In this document: positions 24,799 to 33,522 of the stretch, piece after piece
How the letters are laid out: every line of letters begins with the position of its first letter
Position numbering within the stretch: the stretch's first letter is position 1
NCBI GenBank assembly: GCA_025459425.1
Contig: JALOQF010000027.1
Span: 1-64,000 of the forward strand
Direction of reading: 5' to 3'
DNA from: Myxococcaceae bacterium
GTDB lineage: Bacteria; Myxococcota; Myxococcia; Myxococcales; Myxococcaceae
Length of the DNA: 64,000 nt
Made by a program: the position numbers and the translations under genes
The notes under the pieces: generated by a model
Database searches by the model: none
What the model saw: the letters and a program-made list of their open reading frames with translations, nothing else
Told to the model about the DNA's origin: nothing

Positions 24799-26673
24799 TC
24801 AGGGCACCGCGCCCGTCGTCACGCCGAGGGTCACGGCCGAGGGGTGGGCCTGGTCTCTCCACAGGCGGTGGGTGGCGGCCTTGAAGTCGGCTTCGGTCGC
24901 CTTCGCGGGGTCGACGAAGGTCTGTGGGTTGAGGTCGACGAGCGGGAACCACGTGCTCTGCACCTGCACCATGAGGCGGTGGCCGGGGCGGAAGGTGTGG
25001 CTCACGTCGGGCAGCGTGAAGCGGACTCTCGCCGGTACGCCTGGCGTGAACGGCGTCGGCGCCTCGAAGCTGTCGCGGAAGCGGCCTCGCATCACCTCGC
25101 CGCGAATGAGCGTCTGGGCGCCCGCGAGCCGCGCTCCTGACGCAGCGTTCGGCCGGTCGAACGGCGAGACGTCGACGAGCTTCACCACCACGTCGGCGTC
25201 GGTGCCCGTCGTCGAGAGCCACACGTCGACCGAGATGGGCCCCATCACCGTCACGTCCTGCTCGAGGGGCGGCGTCTGGTACACGAGCACGTCGGGCCGG
25301 CGTGACGCGAAGCGCTGGTCGTCGGTCATGTACTCACCCTCGTTCTCGAGCGAGTAGCCCGGACGGTGCGGCACCGGCTTCTTCGGGTCCGACAGCCACT
25401 CGTCGAACGCGCCCTTCACCGTCGGCGGCGTCTTCGAGAGCCGGCCGTCGGCCGCGAAGTGGAGCGTCGTCGCGGTGCTCTTCGGCGGCCACGTCGCGTG
25501 CCGGTTGAACACGTTGGTGCCCGTCTCGAAGACGATGGCCTCGCTCCGGTTCTCGTCGCCGCACCCCTTGAGCGCCTTCCTGAAGAACGGCAGCTCGATG
25601 GTCTCCTGGTAGTGACGAGAGGTCTTCCACCCGAAGCTCATGTCACCGAGCGCGTCGCCGTCGGTGCGGGCCCAGCCACCGTGTCTCCACGGCCCGAGCA
25701 CCAGCCGCACGTCGGCGCCGGGGCTCTGGCTGTCGAAGGCCTGGTACGTCTGCACCGTGCCCCAGAGGTCTTCGGCGTCGAAGAGCCCGCCCACCACCAG
25801 CACCGCGGGCTTCGCCTGCCGGTAGCGGGGCCGCGGGTCGCGGGCCTTCCAGTACTCGTCACGGTTCGGGTGCGCGAGCGCCTCGTTCCAGAAGGCAATC
25901 TCACCCTTGAAGTACCGCTCGTTCGCGTTCTTCAGCGGCCCGAGGTTCAGGAAGAACTCGTACGCGTCGCCGCTGTCGTGGTCGAAGCCCCAGCTCCACT
26001 TGCGCGTCGGCGCCGGCCTCGCCTTGCCGAAGCTCGAGAAGAAATTGAACGTGTCCATCAGGAACAGGGCGCCGTTGTGGTGGAAGTCGTCGCCCAGGTA
26101 CCAGTCGGTGACTGGCGCCTGCGGTGAGACGGCCTTCAGCGCCGGGTGTGCGTCGATGGCCGACTGCGCCGCGTAGAAGCCGGGGTACGAGACGCCCCAG
26201 GTGCCGACCTTGCCGTTGTTCGCGGGCAGGTGCTTGACGAGGAAGTCGATGGTGTCGAAGGCGTCGGTGGCCTCGTCGACCGCGGCCTTCGGGCGCACGT
26301 CGACGAAGGTGCCCTCCGACAGCATCTTCCCGCGCACGTCCTGGTTCACGAAGATGAAGCCGTCGCGAATGGCGGCCATCGACATCGCGTAGCGCGCGAG
26401 CACGCGGGGCGTCTTGAAGTCGGGGAAGACGTCGACGCCGGGCGTGACGCCGTAGGGCGTGCGCAGCAACAGCACCGGCCAGGTGCGCGAACGGTCTCGG
26501 GGCACGTAGGCGACGGTGTACAGCTTGACGCCGTCGCGCATGGGCACGCGGAACTCGTACTTCGTGTACTGCTCCTTGAAGACGCGGTCGGCTTCCACCG
26601 GGTCGGTCAACGGAGCGGCGACGAGCGGGTCACACGGCGCGGCGAGCACGGCCAGCGTCAGGAGCGCGAACAT
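24799..26673 (-). CDS. CocE/NonD-family (S15-like) secreted hydrolase
   Basis: 624 residues. A signal peptide precedes a two-part structure. Residues about 40-350 form an alpha/beta-hydrolase with nucleophile in GVSYPG (Ser 162), an acid in GGLFDAEDLWG (Asp 299 or 302) and His 331 in GPWRHGGW. Residues about 420-620 form the jelly-roll C-terminal domain of the X-Pro dipeptidyl-peptidase/cocaine-esterase group (GPISVDVWLSTTGTDADVVV, FRPGHRLMVQVQ). Best-known relatives are alpha-amino-acid ester hydrolases and glutaryl-7-ACA acylases, which cut or transfer acyl groups on beta-lactams and peptides. It is convergent with the BchE-like gene, 37 bp apart. Confidence 0.88.
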   Translation of the reverse strand: MFALLTLAVLAAPCDPLVAAPLTDPVEADRVFKEQYTKYEFRVPMRDGVKLYTVAYVPRDRSRTWPVLLLRTPYGVTPGVDVFPDFKTPRVLARYAMSMAAIRDGFIFVNQDVRGKMLSEGTFVDVRPKAAVDEATDAFDTIDFLVKHLPANNGKVGTWGVSYPGFYAAQSAIDAHPALKAVSPQAPVTDWYLGDDFHHNGALFLMDTFNFFSSFGKARPAPTRKWSWGFDHDSGDAYEFFLNLGPLKNANERYFKGEIAFWNEALAHPNRDEYWKARDPRPRYRQAKPAVLVVGGLFDAEDLWGTVQTYQAFDSQSPGADVRLVLGPWRHGGWARTDGDALGDMSFGWKTSRHYQETIELPFFRKALKGCGDENRSEAIVFETGTNVFNRHATWPPKSTATTLHFAADGRLSKTPPTVKGAFDEWLSDPKKPVPHRPGYSLENEGEYMTDDQRFASRRPDVLVYQTPPLEQDVTVMGPISVDVWLSTTGTDADVVVKLVDVSPFDRPNAASGARLAGAQTLIRGEVMRGRFRDSFEAPTPFTPGVPARVRFTLPDVSHTFRPGHRLMVQVQSTWFPLVDLNPQTFVDPAKATEADFKAATHRLWRDQAHPSAVTLGVTTGAVP

Positions 26674-26860
26674 GCGGCCCGTCTACCCCGGTTCGGGGGC
26701 CGTTCGTCGAGCACGCCGGCCCACGTCGCGCCTCGCTGGCTCCGTCGAGCCATGGCTCGATTCAGGGCTTCGTGACCGGGTCGAGACCGAACGCCCGATG
26801 CGGGCTTCGGGGCGTGCCGTCATCGGGCCGTCGAGGCGCTGGGCCGCGCCGGTGCTGTTC

Positions 26861-27460
26861 ATGTTCAACCAATGGGACGGGCTCCAGGCGCTCCGCGACG
26901 CGGTCGGGCGGGAGCGCTTCGGCTGGGGGTTTCCCGCCATCATCGCGGCGCTGCGTGACGGGCGGCTCGACGCGCGGGTGGTGCCGAGGGCGCTCGAGCG
27001 GCTGCAGATCACCACCATCGGCGGGCTGCGCGACTTCAGGCCCGCGTGGCTCGACGGCTGGGCGCAGGCCTTCACGAGCGCGGGGCTTCCCACCGTCGAA
27101 TGCAGCGACATGGAGGCGTGGCTCGCGACGCACGCGGCGCTGATGGCGCCGTTGATGGCGGCGGGCGTGCTGGCGCGCGCGCGCGGCCTGGCGTGGCCCG
27201 AGGCGCAAGCGGTCGTCGACGCCTGGCGTGAGGGCTTCGGGCTCGTCCGCAGACGGGGCCTCGAGGTCACGCCGTCGACGGTGGAGGCCATCGCGAGGCC
27301 GCCGCGCTGGTTCATGGCCGCCGCGGTGTGGCTGGCGTCACGCCTCGGTGGGCTCCGCGCCCTCGGCCAGAACGGCCCCGACGAGCCGCGCTTCCTGCTC
27401 GAGGCGATGGCACGCTCGGGCCTCGGCGAATGGGTGCGGCGAACGCTCCTGCCGGGCTGA
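26861..27460 (+). pseudogene. ketopantoate-reductase-family protein lacking its NADP-binding domain
   Basis: From ATG 26861 the frame reads MFNQWDGLQALRDAVG, ERFGWGFPAIIAALRDG, ERLQITTIGG, DMEAWLATHAALMAPLMAAG and ends in a normal helical C-terminal domain (199 residues). This matches the middle and C-terminal part of ApbA/PanE-like reductases. The first roughly 115 residues with the GxGxxG fold are absent in all frames; that space is occupied by the start of the divergent hydrolase. It may still be translated, but cannot bind NADP in the family manner, so it is treated as a truncated gene. Confidence 0.6.
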
Positions 27461-27611
27461 GAGCACCGACGCCACCGAGGCCGAGCGTGACGTCGCCTCG
27501 AGTCGCGTCGCTCGAGGCGAACGCCCAGGCGAACCCACACGGTGCTGTCGACGAGCTCGGGGGAGGAACTCGACGGGCACCAGCGCGGTCTCGAGTGGCC
27601 CGCCTGCGCGA

Positions 27612-27719
27612 AACACCTGCCTCGAGGAGCGCCTCATCGCCGTGTACCAGTCCGGCCACGGCGCCTTCTGGATTGGCGGGCCCGGCGAAGACGCCTTCAA
27701 CGTGCTGCAGGCGAATCGG
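27612..27719 (+). pseudogene. fragment of a thiamine-diphosphate dehydrogenase E1-alpha gene
   Basis: Thirty-six codons read LEERLIAVYQSGHGAFWIGG, PGEDAFNVLQAN. This pattern (ERLIxLYxxGxxxFxIGxPGEEAFxV) is characteristic of the N-terminal part of myxobacterial E1-alpha subunits of 2-oxoacid dehydrogenases. No continuation was found in any frame on either side. The remainder of 27461-27845 holds no supported gene; the last bases before 27846 carry the ribosome site of the next gene. Confidence 0.45.
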
Positions 27720-27845
27720 CGCGCACGACGGGCGGGGCGCGGCCAACGTCGCCCCGCCCCCAAGGGGGCTCCCATGCGTCCGAAAGCGGTGGCTGGCGTT
27801 GCGCAGCGGGCAGAGCTGGGGTGTCTTGGGCACGGGAGCCCCGAC

Positions 27846-30506
27846 ATGACCACCGTGCGCAACGCCCCTCGACCCGTCGGCCCGGGTGCTCCAGGCACGT
27901 CGCCCGCCGCGCCCGCGAAGAAGCCCGAGGCCACCGCGCCGGTCGCGGCCCCGAAGGCCGGGTGGACGAGCCAGGGACCTGCGACGAGTCGCCCGACCGC
28001 CTCGGGGAAGCCGCCGCCCGAGGCCTCGCAGCTCGTGGCCGATGCGCAGGCGATTCACGACGCCTTCCACGGCGGCGTCGGAGGCGTCGGCACCAACGAG
28101 GAGAAGCTCTTCGGAGTGCTGGCCTCGCGCTCGCCGCAGCACCTCGCCGAGGTCAAGCGGGTCTACCAGGAGCATTTTCACCGCAGCCTCGACACGGACC
28201 TCTCCCGGGAGCTCAGCGGACGAGACCTCTCCCGCGCGACGGCGCTGATGGCCGGAGACGGCGTGCAGGCCCAGGTCGAGGCGCTGAAGAGCGCCACCAG
28301 CGGCTTCTTCGGCACCAACACGAAGGAGCTGCTGGCGCTCCTCGAGGCCACACCCCCGGGGGCGATGAAGTCCGTCGCCGACCGCTTCAAGACGCAGTTC
28401 GGGCCGCTCGACCAGGCGCTCGGCCGCTCGCTGTCGGGCGCGGCCCGGGACGAGGCGCTCGCGCTCCTCAACGGCAACCGGCCCGCCGCCACCGCTGCCA
28501 ACCTCGACCGCTCGCTCAACCTGAACCGCAACGCCGCCGAGGTGCTGGCCCGGCTGTCACAGCTGCCGCCCGACGCGCGAGGCGCCGTCGCCACCGCGTA
28601 CCAGGCCCGCACCGGAAAGCCGCTCGCGCAGGACCTCGCCGCGAAGCTCAAGGGCACCGAGAAGGACATGGCCGTCGCGATGGCCCAGGGCGACACCCTG
28701 GGGCTCAAGGCCGCGAAGCTGAAGCACGCCGTCGAGGGGAAGTTCTTCGGCCTCGGCAAGGACGCGACCGCCGCGCTCGCCGTGGTCGAAGGGCTGTCGG
28801 CGCAAGACCGCGCCGCGCTCAAGTCCACCTACCAGCAGAGGTACGGCGCGAGCCTCGACGCTGACGTCGTGTCGCGCTTCGGGGGCCGGGAAGGAGCGCG
28901 GCTCGAGAAGGCCTTCGCGGGCACGCTGGACGACGTCGAGCGCGTGCAGATTGCGCTCCAGGGCTGGGGCGCCGACGAGAAGGCCATCGAGTCGGTGCTC
29001 GGCGGTCGCTCGAAGGAGCAGGTCCAGAAGCTCGCGGCGGACTTCCAGCAGCGCACCGGCACCTCGCTCGCCGGCGCCATCGAGAAGGAGCTCTCGGGCC
29101 GCGCGCGCTTCGAGGCCCAGCTCGCGCTGCAGGGCACGCCTTCCACACCCGAGGAGCAGCTGGCCCAGGCGCAGCAGCGCCGCGACTTCGAGCGCTCGGG
29201 CGTCGTCAACGGGGTCAGCCGCTTCCTCATGGACCGCGTGAGTGACTCGGGCGGTCGCCTCGACGAGTCCACCGCCCTCGCGCAGCAGGCCCTCGCCGCC
29301 GGGAAGAAGGACGGCCACCTCGACGCCAGGGAGCAGGCCCGCGTGGCCGAGCTGGTGGCGCGCTCGACGGGCGAGGCGAAGACGTACGTCTCGCAGAAGG
29401 CCAGCGCGGCGCAGGCCGCGGGTACGGTCGCCGCGGTGGCTGCCACCGTCGCCACGGCCGGCGCGGGGGCCCCATTGCTCGTCACCGCCGCAGCGGGGGC
29501 TGGCGCGTCCGTCGTGGCGCGCGGGGCGATGGAGGGCCGCGCCTACTCGAGGGACGAGGCCATCGCGGACGCGGCGTCGGGCGTCGTCTCGGGCCTCGCC
29601 GGCGCGGCCGGTGGCGCGGTCGTCGGCAAGGCCGCCACGTCGGTCGGCGGGCGCGTCGCACAGGAAGCCGCGAAAGGCGCCGTCACCGGGTTCATCCAGG
29701 GCTCTGCCGACAGCGCGCTGCGGGACGAGACGTGGAACGCGGGCCTCGTCGAGGGCCTCGCCGCGTCGGGCCTGGCCGGCAGCAAGTCGGCGCTCCAGTC
29801 AGCGGCGCTCGCCGGCGGCAAGGTGCTCGCCGAGCAGGCGAAGCCGTGGACGATGAACGTCGTCGCCACGAAGTTCCCCGGCGAGAAGGAGCCCGTCGAC
29901 CTCTCGAAGTACAAGTCCGACGCCGCCACCCGGAAGGCCACGCGGGAGATGCTCAAGAAGCAGGGCACGCTCGAGCAGCACGAGTCGATGGCGAAGTTTC
30001 TTCAGAAGAACGAGCCCGCGCTCAAGAAGGTGGCCCTCGACGACCTCATCGGCCTGCGCGAGTACACGGCCGACGGGTACAAGGCGATGAACGAGGGCTT
30101 GCGCGGCTCCCGCACGGCGCTCAAGGCCACCGCGCCAGTCGTCAAGACGGCCGCCTCGGCGCTCAATCAGCTGCCCGAGGTGAAGGGCACCGTGTACCGC
30201 GGCGCCAACCTCGATGCGGAGCGGCTGGCGAAGTACAAGGTCGGTGAGGTCGTCACCGAGCGCGGCTTCACCAGCACCACCGTGAACAAGGCGATGGTGA
30301 TGGGCCAGACCGCCGAGCAGCAGTTCAACAAGAACAGCATGTTCGTCATCAAGTCCGCCGGCGGCGGCCGCGACGTCAGCATCCTCTCGCAGTTCCCCGA
30401 GGAGAAAGAGGTGCTCTTCGGGCCCGGCACCGAGTTCAAGGTGCTCAAGAACGCCTTCGACAAGAAGCTCGGGAAGAACGTCATCTACCTGCAAGAGGTG
30501 CCGTGA
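27846..30506 (+). CDS. annexin-repeat protein with C-terminal ADP-ribosyltransferase toxin domain
   Basis: 886 residues from ATG 27846 (GGGAG upstream; the longer frame to 27228 is non-coding). A Pro/Ala-rich head (1-58) precedes five annexin-like repeats at about 63-136, 142-210, 222-280, 289-358 and 363-428. Repeat 1 shows GVGTNEEKLFGVLASRS and RELSGRD, repeat 5 GWGADEKAIESVLGGRS and KELSGRA, including type-II Ca-site elements (GxGT plus a Glu about 39 residues on). After a KKDGHLDAREQ segment (about 487) comes a Gly/Ala-rich hydrophobic region (525-605). The C-terminal 120 residues are a mono-ADP-ribosyltransferase of the R-S-E class: Arg 785 (VYRGA), T-S-T at 809-811 (GFTSTT) and E-K-E at 853-855 (PEEKEVLFGPGTEFKVL). 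Predicted role: Ca-dependent membrane-binding effector modifying a target protein. No signal peptide is visible. Confidence 0.85.
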   Translation: MTTVRNAPRPVGPGAPGTSPAAPAKKPEATAPVAAPKAGWTSQGPATSRPTASGKPPPEASQLVADAQAIHDAFHGGVGGVGTNEEKLFGVLASRSPQHLAEVKRVYQEHFHRSLDTDLSRELSGRDLSRATALMAGDGVQAQVEALKSATSGFFGTNTKELLALLEATPPGAMKSVADRFKTQFGPLDQALGRSLSGAARDEALALLNGNRPAATAANLDRSLNLNRNAAEVLARLSQLPPDARGAVATAYQARTGKPLAQDLAAKLKGTEKDMAVAMAQGDTLGLKAAKLKHAVEGKFFGLGKDATAALAVVEGLSAQDRAALKSTYQQRYGASLDADVVSRFGGREGARLEKAFAGTLDDVERVQIALQGWGADEKAIESVLGGRSKEQVQKLAADFQQRTGTSLAGAIEKELSGRARFEAQLALQGTPSTPEEQLAQAQQRRDFERSGVVNGVSRFLMDRVSDSGGRLDESTALAQQALAAGKKDGHLDAREQARVAELVARSTGEAKTYVSQKASAAQAAGTVAAVAATVATAGAGAPLLVTAAAGAGASVVARGAMEGRAYSRDEAIADAASGVVSGLAGAAGGAVVGKAATSVGGRVAQEAAKGAVTGFIQGSADSALRDETWNAGLVEGLAASGLAGSKSALQSAALAGGKVLAEQAKPWTMNVVATKFPGEKEPVDLSKYKSDAATRKATREMLKKQGTLEQHESMAKFLQKNEPALKKVALDDLIGLREYTADGYKAMNEGLRGSRTALKATAPVVKTAASALNQLPEVKGTVYRGANLDAERLAKYKVGEVVTERGFTSTTVNKAMVMGQTAEQQFNKNSMFVIKSAGGGRDVSILSQFPEEKEVLFGPGTEFKVLKNAFDKKLGKNVIYLQEVP

Positions 30507-30781
30507 TGCCGCTCACGAAGGAAGACGAGGCCGCGCTCGCAGAGCTCGAGGCCGAGGTCGCGAAGGCGCCCGAGCCGCTGCCGAAGAACGTGCGCCGCGA
30601 CCGCTTCACCGGAGCCCCCGTCGGCATGGGCGATGATGGCGCGTTGTTTCCGCTCGAGCCCGTGACGGACGAGGAAGGGCCGGCTGCGGCGGCGAAGCCC
30701 ACGAACAAGCAGGCCGCGTCGGCGCCGGTCGCCGTCGAGCCGCTCGCAGCAGGAACGAGGCGACGCCCCGGCGGCACGTGA
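30506..30781 (+). CDS. 91-residue partner of the annexin-ART protein
   Basis: ATG at 30506 shares one base with the upstream stop (TGATG), so translation is coupled. The N-terminal half is charged and helical (LTKEDEAALAELEAEVAKAP), then KNVRRDRFTGAPVGMGDDG and a low-complexity Pro/Ala tail. No family was recognised. Position and coupling allow an immunity, chaperone or delivery-adaptor role, but the sequence shows none of these directly. Self-protection would be needed only if the ART domain acts on bacterial targets. Confidence 0.65.
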   Translation: MPLTKEDEAALAELEAEVAKAPEPLPKNVRRDRFTGAPVGMGDDGALFPLEPVTDEEGPAAAAKPTNKQAASAPVAVEPLAAGTRRRPGGT

Positions 30782-30807
30782 AGGGCTGAGGCTCGTCACC
30801 GGGGTTC

Positions 30808-30831
30808 GGCCCGAGCCAGCTCGGGGCCTTT
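30808..30831 (+). terminator. hairpin terminator after the annexin-ART pair
   Basis: GGCCCGAG, loop CCAG, CTCGGGGCC (one bulged G) then TTT. It is a strong G/C stem 27 bp after the stop of the 91-residue gene and before the next gene at 30875. The T-tract is short, so efficiency is uncertain. Confidence 0.5.
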
Positions 30832-30874
30832 CAGTCTGGTTCGAATTTTCCGCTGTGTTCGATAGCTTCGGTCC

Positions 30875-31985
30875 ATGGGTCGACTGCTCCCGTGGGTCCT
30901 CGCGACGAGCCTTCTGGAAGCCTGTGCGACGGTGCATGAGCGCACTGGCGACCGAGCGCAGGAGCGCGGTGACTCGGCGGCGGCGATTCGGGAATACGAG
31001 GCGGCCCTCCGCACCGACGGCCCGCTGATGGACTACGAGTACGAGCGGCTTCGCGAGAAGCGGCGCGTCCTCGTCGAAGGGTCGCTGGGCCCGAAGCTCG
31101 ACGCGCTCGTGGGGCCCGGGGCGGACCCGGACGGGGTGCGTCGGTGTGAGCAGGTGCTGACGTTTCGCCGGAGCGCGCGCGACTCGGGGGCGACCTCGGC
31201 GCTCGCCGCCCGGCTGGAGCGCGTGGTGTCCGAGCACTGCGCCGCCGAGAAGCTCGAGCCCTCGCTCCCGGCCGCGGCGCCGGCGGCCACGCAGAAGGCC
31301 CTGCGCCTGCTCGAGGTCGCGTGGAGCACGTTCGCGCCGCAGGCCGTGCTCGACGCCGGCGCGTCGACGCTCGAGAAGGCGTTGACCCGGCCCTGGCCGG
31401 CGGTCGAGCGTGGCCAGGGCCTGGCCGCCGCCACTGCGCTGCTCGAGCTCCGGCAACGGCTGCGAGCCCAGCGCCTGCCGGTGCGCTTCGAGGCCGCGCT
31501 CGACGTCCCGCTCCTCGCGGCGGCCCAGGCCGGCTTCGAGCCCAGCCGCTCGCCGACCGCTGACTTCGCCGCGAGCCTCGCGCTGCGGAACGCGGCGAGG
31601 CGCCTGGGGGTGTCTTCGGCGGTCACCGAGGCCCTGGTGCCTGCACACCGGGCCGCGACCGAGGTGCTGGTCGCCCAGGCACGCGCGGCTCCGGCGGCAC
31701 GGGCGCTCCAGACGTCGACGATGCTGGCCCCGCTGACGGCGTTGGTGGAAGCGGAGCACCCCCTCCGCGTCGAACAGCTCGCGGTGCTCCGACGGGGCGC
31801 GGCGCACCACCTCGAGCCTCGAGGCGCTGCGCCTGCGGCTGGCGTTGCTGCCTTCGCTCAGCGCGTCGGGCCGAGCCGGGACGTCTTTGGGGGCCTCGGC
31901 CCCTGGGTCGCCGCCCCGCTGGCCGGGGCTCGACGCCGGGTCGCGCGAAGGCCACGGCGTGGGGAGTTGGAGGGCGGCGCCAGCG
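30875..31985 (+). CDS. lipoprotein with TPR-like start; 3' end unresolved
   Basis: ATG 30875 starts a signal peptide with a lipobox-like LLEAC (Cys 17), followed by GDRAQERGDSAAAIREYEAA, a TPR-like helix pair, and about 290 residues of helical, Ala/Leu-rich sequence with a Cys pair. Near 31800 coding character switches frame: LEALRLRLALLPSL continues in the +1 phase, while the original phase loses sense. The original frame stays open to 33043, running antisense through the HxlR gene and out of phase through qorB, which is not credible. I therefore end the feature at the HxlR stop and suspect a frameshift at about 31800. Function unknown. Confidence 0.5.
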
Positions 31986-31986
31986 C

Positions 31987-32352
31987 CTACCCCCGCCGCG
32001 CTCTCGCCCGCTGCACGCGAGCGAAGTTCGCCTCGATCCACCTCCCGAGGGCGTCGAGGTGGGCGGCGAGCTCGCGGCCCATGGGCGTCAGCGAGTACTC
32101 CACCTTCGGAGGAATCTCGGCGTACACGCGCCGGTCGACGAAGCCGTCGTACTCGAGCACCTGGAGCGTCTGTGCGAGCATCTTCTCGCTCACCCCGCCC
32201 ACGCGGTCTCGCAGGGCGCCGAAGCGCAGCGTGCCCTCCTGGAGGATGATCAAGACGAGCGTGCCCCAGCGGCTGGTGACGTGGTCGAGCACCTCCCGGG
32301 AAGGACAGGCCGCGGCCGTGAGGTCGGGAGCGAAGCGCTTGCTGGCGTTCAT
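31987..32352 (-). CDS. HxlR/YtfH-type winged-helix regulator
   Basis: 121 residues from ATG at 32352. It carries the HxlR signature throughout: CPSREVLDHVTSRWGTLVLI, FGALRDRVGGVSEKMLAQTL, LEYDGFVDRRVYAEIPPKVE, YSLTPMGREL. HxlR proteins are dimeric MarR-like repressors responding to reactive electrophiles or oxidants. The N-terminal Cys (ACPS) is the usual redox-reactive position in this group. It is divergent from the QorB-like gene with a twin operator in the 101-bp gap, the same arrangement as ytfH/qorB in E. coli, so autoregulation and control of the oxidoreductase are likely. Confidence 0.9.
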   Translation of the reverse strand: MNASKRFAPDLTAAACPSREVLDHVTSRWGTLVLIILQEGTLRFGALRDRVGGVSEKMLAQTLQVLEYDGFVDRRVYAEIPPKVEYSLTPMGRELAAHLDALGRWIEANFARVQRARARRG

Positions 32353-32364
32353 GTGCGTCACTTA

Positions 32365-32396
32365 CCAGAAAGTGGGTACTTGCTGCCAGGAAGTGG
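32365..32396. promoter_or_regulatory. candidate HxlR twin operator
   Basis: Two near-identical 11-mers, CCAGAAAGTGG (32365-32375) and CCAGGAAGTGG (32386-32396), lie exactly 21 bp apart, i.e. on the same face of the helix. Each is itself CCA-N5-TGG, and the second is embedded in the perfect inverted repeat CTGCCA/TGGCAG. The location between the divergent HxlR and QorB-like genes fits a dimer-pair binding site. Confidence 0.55.
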
Positions 32397-32453
32397 CAGC
32401 GGTACGGAAAGCGGCCCTGGCAGTCTCGCCAGCACCACCCGGAGTCCACGCTC

Positions 32454-33308
32454 ATGATTCTCGTCACCGGCGCCACCGGTCACCTCGGCCGCCTCGTCGT
32501 CTCACACCTGCTCGCGCGGGTGCCCGCCGCGCAGGTCGTCGCGGGCGTGCGCAACCGCTCGAAGGCCGGACCGCTCGATGCGCTCGGCGTCCAGGTGCGC
32601 GAGCTCGACTACGACCGGCCGGCGACGGCCGAGGCCGCGATGAAGGGCATCGAGAAGGTGTTGCTCATCTCGAGCAGCGAGTTCGGCAACCGCGTGGGGC
32701 AGCACCAGGTCGTCATCGACGCGGCGAAGCGGGCTGGCGTGAAGCTGCTCGCCTATACGGGCATTCTGCACGCCGAGACGTCGAAGCTCGCCCTGGCCGC
32801 GGACCACCAGGCCACCGAGAAGGCGCTGCGGGCCTCGGGCGTGCCGTTCGTGCTGCTGCGCAACGGCTGGTACCACGAGAACTACACCGGCAACCTCGCC
32901 ACCACGCTGCAGCACGGCGTGATGCTGGGCGCGGCGGGGAACGGAAGGGTCGCGCCGGCGGCGCGCGTCGACTTCGCCGAAGCGGCGGTGGCCGTGCTGA
33001 CGACGCCTGGCCACGAGGGCAGGGCGTACGAGCTGGCTGGTGACCGTGCGTACACCCTGCACGAGCTGGCGGCCGAGGTCTCGCGCGTCAGCGGAAAGCC
33101 CGTCACCTACCAGAACCTGCCGTTCTCCGAGTACGCCGCCACCTTGAAGTCGTTCGGGCTCCCGCCCGCGTTCGCCGAGCTCCTCGCCGACTCGGACGTG
33201 GGCATCGAGCGCGGCGACCTCGACGACTCGAGCGGCACCCTGCGCACGCTCATCGGCCGGCCGACGACGCCGTTCGCCGACGCGGTGGCGGCCGCTTTGC
33301 GGGGCTGA
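32454..33308 (+). CDS. qorB: NAD(P)H:quinone oxidoreductase 2-like (NmrA-type SDR)
   Basis: 284 residues. The N-terminal nucleotide-binding motif is MILVTGATGHLGRLV (GxxGxxG), then VAGVRNRSKAG for NADP selection. VLLISSSEFGNR, LLAYTGILHAETSKLALAAD, FVLLRNGWYHENYTGN and YELAGDRAYTLHELA follow the QOR2/YtfG pattern across the full family length. The enzyme reduces quinones or related electrophiles with NADPH in the cytoplasm. It is divergent from an HxlR regulator with a twin operator, matching E. coli qorB-ytfH. Substrate range cannot be read from sequence. Confidence 0.85.
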   Translation: MILVTGATGHLGRLVVSHLLARVPAAQVVAGVRNRSKAGPLDALGVQVRELDYDRPATAEAAMKGIEKVLLISSSEFGNRVGQHQVVIDAAKRAGVKLLAYTGILHAETSKLALAADHQATEKALRASGVPFVLLRNGWYHENYTGNLATTLQHGVMLGAAGNGRVAPAARVDFAEAAVAVLTTPGHEGRAYELAGDRAYTLHELAAEVSRVSGKPVTYQNLPFSEYAATLKSFGLPPAFAELLADSDVGIERGDLDDSSGTLRTLIGRPTTPFADAVAAALRG

Positions 33309-33522
33309 CCCGACCTGCGGCGGAGGGGCTCGTTCGTCGGCGCCGCCGGGCGCTGCTGCCCGGCCATGACGATCGACCCGAGCCCCCCCGAGCGTGCCGG
33401 GGAACGACGCCCCCAGGCCCTGCTCGCCCGCCGGCACCTGCTGCACGCCCAGCCGATGGAGCTCGCGGAGCTGAACGACTCGAGGCAGCTCGCGCCCCGG
33501 GTTCTGGGTACAAGGTCGCTCG

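Noticed and set aside
27228..27845. In-frame extension of the annexin-ART gene upstream of 27846
   Set aside because: Overlaps the truncated reductase out of phase and looks non-coding except for a short E1-alpha relic; ATG 27846 has a good ribosome site.
30875..33043. 722-codon frame as one protein
   Set aside because: Its second half is antisense to hxlR and out of phase with qorB, both solid genes.
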